Below, one piece after another: positions 48,252 to 57,900 of a stretch of 64,000 nucleotides of DNA. The notes beneath the pieces were generated by a model. The model worked only from the letters and a program-made list of their open reading frames with translations, made no database searches and had not been told where the DNA came from. Numbering within the stretch: position 1 is the stretch's first letter; each line of letters opens with the position of its first letter. The DNA comes from Euborellia annulipes (taxonomy: Eukaryota > Arthropoda > Insecta > Dermaptera > Anisolabididae): positions 1-64,000 of the forward strand of contig JAKCPI010005101.1 in NCBI GenBank assembly GCA_023213315.1. Reading direction: 5' to 3'. The translations under genes and the position numbers were made by a program.

Positions 48252-49161
48252 CCAGGTCTGTGCATCGAAAACCGGCCTTTTTCAAAACATTACGCTGTTG
48301 GCCGCCATGCTTGCAGATGGGGCTCGAGTTGGTTGCGCTGTATTTTTTGGGCCTCAAACTTGTTGTTTTCATTGGTGTTTTGAATTTTCGGCGTGATAAC
48401 AGATTTCTGTGAGCCTTTGAAAATGTCGAATTTCTTGCCCAGTAAGCGCCATTTGCGGGAGATTATTTTGTACTGCTTTAATGTGAACAAGAACACCCGA
48501 GAAGCACACGAACCGCTGGTTTCCGCTTACGGTGAACATGTTCTTAGCATAACAGAGTGCAAAGAATGGTTCAAAAAGTTCCGAAGTGGAGATTTTGACC
48601 TTGACAACAAAAAGAGTGAAAATGCCCCAAAAAAGTTCGAAGACGCCGAACTGCTGGCCTTGCTGGAGCAGGATGACACGCAAACGCAAGAAGAACTCGC
48701 AGAACAACTTCAGGTGGATCATCCAACCATTTCCAGGCCTCTAGCCCGGCATGGGAGGCCCAATTTGGCTCGAACTGACTTTGTTGCACGATAACGCTCC
48801 ATCTCACACCTCGCTGGTAGTAAAAAATACCATCCAGGAGTTTCAGTGGGAAACCTTACCCCGCCCCGCATATTCCCCGGACCTGGCCCCTTCCGATTAC
48901 CATCTGTTCAGCCTCCTCGAAAAAGCCCTCAAGCCCCTGGGGATTCGAAAAGTTCGAAGAAGTCGAAAATTGGGTGAAAAATTTTTTTGACCAAAAAACC
49001 CGAGATTTTTACCGAGCAGGGATCTGGGCCTTGCCCAAAAGATGGGCCCAGTATGTCGCTAAAGAGGGCGACTACTTTGAATAAAACACCTTCTATTGTT
49101 GTTCTTTGAGAAACCTTTGTTTTCACTCAAAAAAAGGCCGGTTTTCGATGCACAGACCTGG
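48252..49161 (+). mobile_element. Internally deleted mariner with perfect TIRs
   Basis: Identical 30-nt inverted ends (CCAGGTCTGTGCATCGAAAA, CCGGCCTTTTT) are flanked by TA on both sides. The transposase start (48423) gives SNFLPSKRHLREIILYCFNV and a helix-turn-helix ending EELAEQLQVDHPTISRPLAR. A deletion of roughly 400 bp then jumps to TLLHDNAPSHTSLVVKNTIQ and YSPDLAPSDYHLFSLL in another frame, removing the first catalytic Asp. It is non-autonomous but could be moved in trans. Confidence 0.9.
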
Positions 49162-49290
49162 TATAATAAATAATGTCATCTATGTATCATTATACTGACT
49201 TAACTCTCTCTCACTAGAACGTAAGTCTTGGTATAAACTAAAATTGTCATCTTTATTTTGAAATCAAATGTATTCTATTTTTAGTGTTCA

Positions 49291-49324
49291 CTGAAGATGG
49301 GTGAATAAATTTTACCCGAAACGT
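49291..49324 (+). ncRNA. Hammerhead motif (solo)
   Basis: CTGAAGA, long stem II GGGT...ACCC, GAAACGTC. The core is intact; stem I pairing is weak. No inverted partner found nearby. Confidence 0.5.
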
Positions 49325-50300
49325 CTAAACGTTCACAGAGAATCGAGAGTGTTTTTCATTTTCCATATCCTATTTACAATGACAAGCACCTCTGCCATCA
49401 AACAAGCAATCTTCGCTTGTTCTTTATTCCTTTTGGCACTTAGCTCTTCCCCCCGATATATACATCCCAGCACAAAGGCAAGAGAAAGTGCGCGCGCTTA
49501 AAAGGGAGGATTCCAAATTGCACAAATGTTTGTTCAGCCCTTTCTTTCTATTGTTTTTTTTTTTTAAAGCTTGGTTTTGAAATATAAATAAAGAAAAAAA
49601 AGTTGTAATTAAATAAAATAAATGACTAGCAGCAACAACAACAACAACAACAACAAAAGAGACAAACTCGGAAAATCCTTTTAATAATAAATAGGAAAGA
49701 AAGAGCAAAAAAAAAAAACTTAAATTTATTTACAGCCGGACGGTTCGGAAATCTTATTTTTCTATTTCTTTTTTTTCTATTTCTTAACTTAAATTAAATT
49801 TACAAATCGTTTGAATTAAAATAAAAAAAAGTCTTTATTTATTATTTAAAGAAACGTTTTAAATTTCAATAAATTATTTTGTCATTATTTTTAGAATGAG
49901 ATTAGAGAATTCATGGTTTAATAGAAAAAAAAATTAGGCATTCTGGGCAAGAAATTTGATTTGATCTCTCTGTAAAACGGCCAATTTTCTTTTGGAAAGA
50001 ATTATCCAACCCCCAAGTGGGCGATTTGGGATATCAGGGGGGGGGGAATAAATAAGTGGGGGGGGGGGCGATGAGTATTCAAAAGGGGGGAAAAATTATT
50101 AGAGTTAACAAAAATTTAAAAGAACAAATCAAAGAAAAAAACCTCCTATTTACAGGATGGTCAAGATAGAATAGTAATAGTAAAATTTCAATATGCCATC
50201 GAAGAATGCATTCAGTTTGTCGCATATTGAAATTTTATTATTTCATACACGATTTCAATTTTCGCTAGAAATAACTTCCATCTGTATTTGCTTGACGATT

Positions 50301-50347
50301 GATTGTCCTGAGGAAGGGAGCGACTGGCGTCCGAAACGTCGACGATC
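50301..50347 (+). ncRNA. Hammerhead motif (solo)
   Basis: GATTGTC, CTGAGGA, stem II with GCGTCC 3' strand (5' strand partly decayed), GAAACGTC, GACGATC; stem I pairs over seven positions with one mismatch. AATAAAGG follows the cleavage site by about 8 nt. The downstream 120 nt recurs at 55075-55200. Confidence 0.6.
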
Positions 50348-50884
50348 AAATAAAGGAAAATCTGATAAAAATTGATTTAGTTTTTGTCTGATTTGATTTT
50401 TCCTGGCTGCTATTCGCTATCCTTATCAAATTAAACATCCATTTTCTCCATCATTGATTTTTGAATTTTAAACAATTGTTAGAGCGAATTTTGAGAAAAT
50501 TGAAAAAAACTGAAAAAGTGCATCAGTAAAGTACTAGTACTCTTTGGTCGATTTTGATTAAAAGCTTATTTTTACGCCCTAGGTGGGTGTTTAACTTAAA
50601 TATAAAATTTCAACCTCCTAGCTCTTTTCGTTCTTAAGATATTTTGCTCATACACAAACAGAAACCACTTTTTTGGATTCAGGGGACCTCAAAACGTGAA
50701 GATCCATCAAAATCTCGACATCGAATTTTTGACATGAATCCAATACTTTCTCTCTCCATATATTAACATATATAGGTAAGAGAAAGTTAAAAAAAAAAGG
50801 GGAGATAATTTCTGATATATAACAGAGAGAATACCGTGGCAAGAATCGACTATTTTTCGGTACGATAATTATTAATTGCGATTA

Positions 50885-51350
50885 CGTATATATGTAAATT
50901 AGATAAATATATATTTCATTTATCTAATTTATAAGAATATAAGTTGGTAGGATATAGTGACTTTTTATGTAACTAAATATAAGTTGGTAATACTGACCAG
51001 CTTAAATGTTGTTTATATGTTTGTAAATATATATAATGAATGAATAACCTGTACACCTTTAAATATATTAGATAAAGGTCTTATAATCTTTTTGTAACCT
51101 TTAAATATGTAGGTTATAAAATTGTTCGTTTGCTATAAAAGAAAAGATTATAAGACCTTTATCTAATATATTTAAAGGTGTACAGGTTATTCATTCATTA
51201 CATATATTTACAAACATATAAACAACATTTAAGCTGGTCAGTATTACCAACTTATATTTAGTTACATAAAAAGTCACTATATCCTACCAACTTATATTCT
51301 TATAAATTAGATAAATGAAATATATATATTTATCTAATTTACATATATAA
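50885..51350. repeat. AT-rich perfect palindrome without hammerhead
   Basis: Arms of about 205 nt (GTAAATTAGATAAATATATA, GTTGGTAGGATATAGTGAC, GAATAACCTGTACACC and complements) are virtually identical, with a centre of about 50 nt. No ribozyme core and no obvious duplication; may be another class of fold-back element. Confidence 0.7.
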
Positions 51351-51936
51351 TTCAGGCAGATTTATTTAGACCATTTGCCCGGGATCCGGACCCACACTTT
51401 TAAGGGTTATCAATATAATAGTGACATTGTCACTATCTTGGTGGGTAATTCTGATTAAAAAAAATACCTGAATAAAGTCACTTTTATTTCATTTAAATCA
51501 CAATTAATTAATAAGCATCATTTAGTAACGACTGAGAGCCTTGAGCGTGTTTGGGGCGAAGCAAAGAATTCCAGGCTAATTGTTTACAACAAATCGTGGA
51601 AAGAGAAAATTAAATCTCCATGGACCCAGAGCTTGAAAAGACAGACACATCTCAAAACTTGGACAAACCCAATGTGAAATGTATAAGACAAGTTCAATGA
51701 CTTAGAAAAAAGCCCGAAGGACAATTTCCGCAATACTCGAACTGAATAAGATCAACATTCAAGGGATCTCCTTAACTCCTATTTGAACCGAACAAATTCT
51801 GGCAAAAAAATTGGCTGTTGGGATTTTGAAATTTAAAAAAAAAAGAAGATTGCAGCCGGTGGTTTTTATTTTTAATAATTTCCAGGGCTGCAAATCTTCT
51901 TTTAGTAATGACAAAATAATTTAGCGAATAATTGAA

Positions 51937-54900
51937 TTAGTGTTCCTCGTCCATATTACCTGAGAGAAATTCGCGTTCGAGGGCGGCTCCCATCATGCAC
52001 CACTCGCCATCGGAGCCAGCTGAATCGTCATCCCGCTCGGGCATCTCATCCTCTGGCTCCTCGGTGTCTTCGTTCAGATATTCGGGACAATGGATTTTAT
52101 TTGGCGACCCATCTTCGTCATCATCCTCTGTTGTTAGCTCACCGAAATCCTCTCGTTTACGTTTTACGGGACTCTTGTGACGTGCCCAGCCTCGCGGTCC
52201 AGAATCTCCTGAAAATTATATTTTTATTATAGGTGCTATGCTTAGCGATTTTAAGACGATGCCGTTTTTTGTGCTCTTGAGCAGCTTCCACAAATATCTC
52301 CCCCACTGCTCTCATTTCTATTGTCATGACTTTGTGCAATGCGTAGCAAAATCTTAAAGGCAGTCACATTTTCGAGCAAAATTCTGGAATCAATGCACGA
52401 ATTTGGCAGAAATCTTTTGATAAGTATCTTATATTAAAACACAATTGCCATAAAATTATATTCACATCCACATTAAACAAAACAGTTTGGCGACTTTGAA
52501 CAGTAATAAAAGCACATCAAAAAATAAGGTTTATTAAATATATAACATGCCCTCGAGCTTGGTGTAGATGGTAGCGTGCCTGCCTTCTATACCAAGGGTC
52601 GCGAGTTCAGATCCCAGCTAATCCGAGAATTTTATTTAAGCAGTTTTGTTACCGAATGTGAGTATTTTTTTTTTAAATAAATAACAATGTTATTCAAACA
52701 AAGACAAAACAATCACTCTGCCTTTCTCGCTCTTAATTAACAAATTGATTCGCTTAGAGAGAGACCAGATCCACGGTGCCACGCGCCCCTTGAATGGCCT
52801 TAAATTCTTGAGCGGCAATTTTCGTACATTTCACGAACCAAATATCCCCCCCACAAGTTTATAACGAGCCGGCCATAACTGGACGTCGATTTTGTTTTCG
52901 GCAAAACATGTTTTTATACTTGTGGCCTAGTTGACAGCGAGTGATATGTTTTTGGCAACTCTTTTAAAGTCTCTTGATGTTGAATTGATCGCCGTCTGAG
53001 TGATTTTTGCGGTCTTTTTCGTGTTGTTCGAAAATAGTTATCAACTACGGTAGACAAACGAGCGCGATTTGCCCCCATTTGAGAGATGCCGCTCTTTCTC
53101 TTTCTTTGTAAGCCAAAACTTTGCCCTTTGTTTATCTTTTGAGATCGTGTAAATAGCTGGAAAAGCTAACAAAACAAGATTTGGTAATAAATTTATAAAC
53201 CAATCTGCCTTTATTTATAATTTTGTTACGCTTTTAGGCCGGCCATTCACGATCGCTCCATCCGTCCAAAATGGAGCGATGTCACTCCAAAAACTGACCG
53301 TGAGTGGGGAAAACAAATGAATATCGTGTAGTGAATGGACCATGACATCCATTTGGAGCGATCGTGAATGGCCGGCCTTAACTTACCATTTTAAATAACA
53401 TAATTACAGTAACATATAATTGCATAAACCCCCCAACAAAAATGTCAGCCAAGTTTATGGTTTGGTTTCAGAAAATGTCTGCCTTTTAAGATTTTGTTAT
53501 GCACTGTATACACCCAATTTGTTACTTGCTTTGTCTAATTTTATATTAAAAAAAAAAAACTACAAACCAGCTAAAGAATCTGACGAGCTCGATGATTGAT
53601 CTTGATCACCAAGAGAATTTTCAACGCCTCGACTCTCCTCATCCTCTTCCGGCCTCTCAATTTTTCCCTTTTCTTTGTCTTCTTCATCATCATCCGATTC
53701 GTTAAAGATATCCTCCACTTCTCCAGCCATATTGTCAATGTCTTCTCTTGTAAAGGTCATAAGTGGATTAATTGTGTCAGCAAAACGGCCGCTTGGTGTT
53801 CGTTTCCTTTGAGCGGCGACAACTTGTCGGGCTAAAAAAGCAGCTGATCCTGCCGCTTCAGCAACACGCGATGGATGCTCAGGACTACAATGAGGTGGCG
53901 GGTGCCTAGTTAAAGCAAAAAAGAAAAATTAAAACTACAAAAACTAAAAAAGAATATACGTGTGGAGATACAGAATCAGCGAGACTGTATTATTTAAAGA
54001 GTATGTTAGCGAGTCGAATAGCTGAATCAATATGTAGTAGAAAATAAAAGGCCGAGCAGCTATGTTTATTTCTTTATTTAAAAACCCACAGCGACGTTTC
54101 GGTCGACTATGCGACCATCTTCATGGCTAGAGTTCAGTCAACAGAAAAACCTCTTAAGTTCTTTGACAGACATTTCATAAAATGTCATAAAATGTCTGTC
54201 AAAGAACTTAAGAGGTTTTTCTGTTGACTGAACTCTAGCCATGAAGATGGTCGCATAGTCGACCGAAACGTCGCTGTGGGTTTTTAAATAAAGAAATAAA
54301 CATAGCTGCTCGGCCTTTTATTATTTAAAGAGGTTTTTATTTAAAAAGATTTGGAGGAGGAGTGGGAAAGAAATATTTTGTAACAAATTTGCGGGCGATG
54401 TTGCGATTTTAGCTGAAACGGAGAGTGTGTTAAAAAAAAAATACAAACAGTAAATACAGAGAAGTCAAAAAAGAAAAGAAGGAAATGGAAATAATTATTT
54501 GGGAGTCATCTTCTCGTCAGGAAGTAAGAGCGACATGGGGTCTGATTAAAAGGAACTCACAAAGAATATAACCCTATGAGCATATTGAAGGGAAATAGAA
54601 AGAACGAAGTTGGCACACTAAAATAATCCAGACAGAATGTGTCTCAAGGAAATATTAAGGGGGGTTGAGAATAGAAATGGAAAAGACATGAAGAAGAGAT
54701 TGGAAGAATTGAGGAGGAGGAGGTGGCAAGAAGAATAGCGATGATGAAAGAGATAATAAAGACAGATATGCAAAAAGATTGGTCTAAAATAGATAAATCT
54801 AACTACTGCCTCTAAGCATATTAAGAAAGATATTTCAAGATAAGGGTATTGGCAAGAAACGAAATGGAACGAAGAAAAATATGGAACAGAACAAGGTGTG

Positions 54901-57900
54901 GAAGTATCTGGAGGAAAAGGAGACGACGGCCGCTCATATAGAAGAGTGTCAGGGGTGTGAGATGAAGATGGGAAGAGGAATGAAGAAAGCTGAAAAGAAT
55001 TGACAGAACTCGGGTACAAACAAATGGAATCACTTCTCTCGAGTAAAGGCCCCAGTCTCTTGTTATCTTCTGAAACGTCGCCGATCAAATAAAGGAAAAT
55101 CTGATAAAAATTGATCTAGTTTTTGTCTGATTTGATTTTTTCTGGCTGCTATTCGCTATCTTTATCAAATTAAACAGCCATTTTCTCCATTATCTTATAA
55201 TTTTAAATTTTATTAACAAGTCTAAACCAACATATGAATAAATATCAAGGTAGGGTTGCGGGAGCAGAGACTGGCAGCCAGATTTCTTTCTTTAAATGTT
55301 TTTATTGGGCCGACGTTTCGGCCTCGACAGAGGCCATCTTCAGGCCCTCTCAAAATCAAAACTATGAGACTCATTCAGAGCATGGGTAGCTAGAGCCACC
55401 GTCTCTGTCTGAATGAGTCTCATAGTTTTGATTTTGAGGGGGTTGAAATTGTAGGGCTCCAATCAAACCATTTTAAAAGTTGGAATCCATCCACATATTC
55501 ATATAAAAAACGGTGAATTTTAAAAGAGATTGCAACGAAACTCTTAATTTTTACCAGAGCATCCTCAGACGAGTTGATGGAGTGGGGGGGGGGGGGGGGG
55601 GGCTGACACGCCAGCGCGGCCTGCCTATCCCTCATTGAAAGATCTCTCACCTGATGAGCATCATCACGCATAGCTGCCTAATGCAAATAATATATATTTA
55701 CTTGACATTTATTGGGGTATGTGTTTTTTTATTATTAAAGTATCTTATTGTTGTAATATTTACTTTCCATTGCTTTATTTTATGTAAAACTATGTATCAA
55801 GATTTTATTTGTGTTTATATATATATGTATACATTTTTAGCCCTGAAGATGGCCTCTATCGAGACCGAAACGTCGGCCCAATAAAAATATTTAAAGAAAG
55901 AAATCTGGCTGCCAGTCTCTGCTCCTGCAACCCTTCCTTGATACAACTCAACAGCCACAACTACATTAATATGAATAAAATATATATATATATATACATT
56001 TATTACATATGACAACTTCTGATTGCCTCGAATGAATTTGGACCGAAACGTCGCGAATCTATGGCAATTTCATTGGTTTAGAGACACTCCTTCCTGGCTG
56101 CCATTGTTTATTAGTTATTTCTTATTTAAAAAAAAAGGCCACTGACCATTAGCGTTTGAGGAGTGATTGCATTTTTATATTATATATAAAATAAAAATAA
56201 AAAAAAGAATTTATTTACCTTTGCGGCGTGGCATCGACAACTAAAGGGAATAATCGTTCATCTACATGTTGCCAACGTTCAGCACAGACCCATAGCCATT
56301 GCGGGGATACAATTTTAATTTGTTTCGAACGTTTTTGTGCAGCGTTTGCTTTTGCTGTCCCTAAACGGGCAGCGACTAAATGCGTTGTATTGTCAGTGAT
56401 CTCTTGCGTGACATTTGCACCAAGCGATTGGGCTACGCGATACGCTCGGCTGTTCTTTAGAGCTGTGTGTGTTGGCACGAGGCCGCTTAAGACTAGATTG
56501 ATCCCCCCCCAGGACTTTTCGTCGGACGTACGGAACTACCGATTTGATATCAGGCTCGGGGGCATTTCTCTCTTTGCTCTCTTTAAAGAGCTCATAGAAT
56601 GCACTATGAATTGTTTTTAATATATCACCTAAATATAAAAGATAGTCATCATCATCTATGTATAAATCACTTGTGTTTTCAGATTCCTTTGACGATTTCT
56701 CTTCTTCCTCTTCTTTTGTCTTTTTCTTTTCCTCTTTTTCTTCTTCTTTCTTTTCGTCTTGTTTTATATTTTCTTCTTTTGTTGTTGTTGTTGTTTCTTC
56801 TTCTTTTGTTGTTGTTTCTCCATCTTTTGTTGTTGTTGTTGCTTTTTCTTCTTCCTTTACTTCTTTGGTTTCTTCATCTTCTTTTGCTGTTGTTGTTGTT
56901 TCTGCTTCTTCTTTTTCTTCTTCTTTTGTTGTTGTTGTTGTTGTTTCTTCCTCTTCTCCTTCTTCTTTTATCGATTGCATCTTTTCATTTTCTTTGGCTG
57001 TTGACGTGCCACTTTCTTGTTCATTTGATTCTTCCAATTTTTGTTCATCTACGCCATTTAAAGATTCTTCTTTAACGTTTTTTGTTTTTTCTTTATCCTC
57101 TTCTGGATTAGAAGAATTTTCTTTTTTCTGTTGTTTTTTCATTTTATCTTTTTTTCTTTTTCCTATTAAAAAAAAAAATAAATAAATAATGATGAAGAAT
57201 ATGGCTGTTTAATTTTTATGGATAGCGGATGGCAGGCAGGGAAAATAAAATCAGATTTTTTTTATTTGATTGTCGACGTTTCGGCCAGTCGCGTCCTTCC
57301 TCAGGACCTATGGTCAATATTATAATAAAATATCAGCAAAGACAATCATTTCTTCTCTATACTTACAACAAATAAAGTATTTTGAACGAAAATTGAAATC
57401 GTGCATGGAATAATACCATTTCAACAGTTGACGAATTGAATGTATTCTTCGAGAGACAAATGCCTTCGAAGAAATGATTGTCTTTGCGGATAATTTATTA
57501 GAATTATTTATGTATTGATCATAGCTCCTGAGGAAGGACGCGACTAGTGTACGAAACGTCGACAATCAAATAAAAAAGGATTTATTTAAGGTTCAGGAAA
57601 TCTCCAATGAGCAACGCAGCTAGTTGTTTTTTCAATTTTTATTTATAAAGTGCCAGGGCCAACGTTTCGGTCGCATATAGGACCATCATCAGGGCTAAAA
57701 TATAACAGACAAAATCAAACATAGATCACAAATTCTTTTTAGTTGCACCATTACACAATTTGTATATGTATATTTACATAAACGAATTTACCAACATAAA
57801 TATAATATCTCTAAGAAAGAAGAGTATATTGCCCTGTCTGCTCACACACTTGAGACAGGACATATTTTTAACTTTGACGCGACCGAAATTTTGGCTTTTG

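Larger units (their letters stand above)
54002..54318. mobile_element. Palindromic hammerhead retroelement with 14-bp duplication
   Basis: The direct repeat TATTATTTAAAGAG (53988-54001 and 54319-54332) flanks a 41-nt left tail (contains ATAGCTGAATC, i.e. CAGCTAT on the other strand) and a nearly perfect palindrome with 137-nt arms and a centre of only a few nt near 54180. Divergent hammerhead-like motifs at 54089-54127 (minus) and 54237-54275 (plus) both have A in place of C3. AATAAAG follows each. Confidence 0.85.
55243..55968. mobile_element. Palindromic hammerhead retroelement with 11-bp duplication
   Basis: The direct repeat ATATGAATAAA (55232-55242 and 55969-55979) flanks arms containing GCAGAGACTGGCAGCCAGAT and, on the right, a 25-nt tail (55944-55968) with AACAGCCACAACTAC. 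Hammerheads at 55309-55347 (minus) and 55840-55879 (plus). The interior has an inner palindrome (TCAAAATCAAAACTATGAG and complement) and unrelated DNA including a G19 run. Confidence 0.8.

Noticed and set aside
56030..56062. GACCGAAACGTCGCG as a hammerhead.
   Set aside because: Only the 3' half is present; there is no CTGANGA and no stem II 5' strand upstream.
56599..57185. Long plus-strand Leu/Phe/Ser-rich frames opposite the FCP1 linker.
   Set aside because: They are the complement of the CTT/GTT-type repeats coding Glu/Lys/Thr in FCP1; low complexity and no independent evidence.
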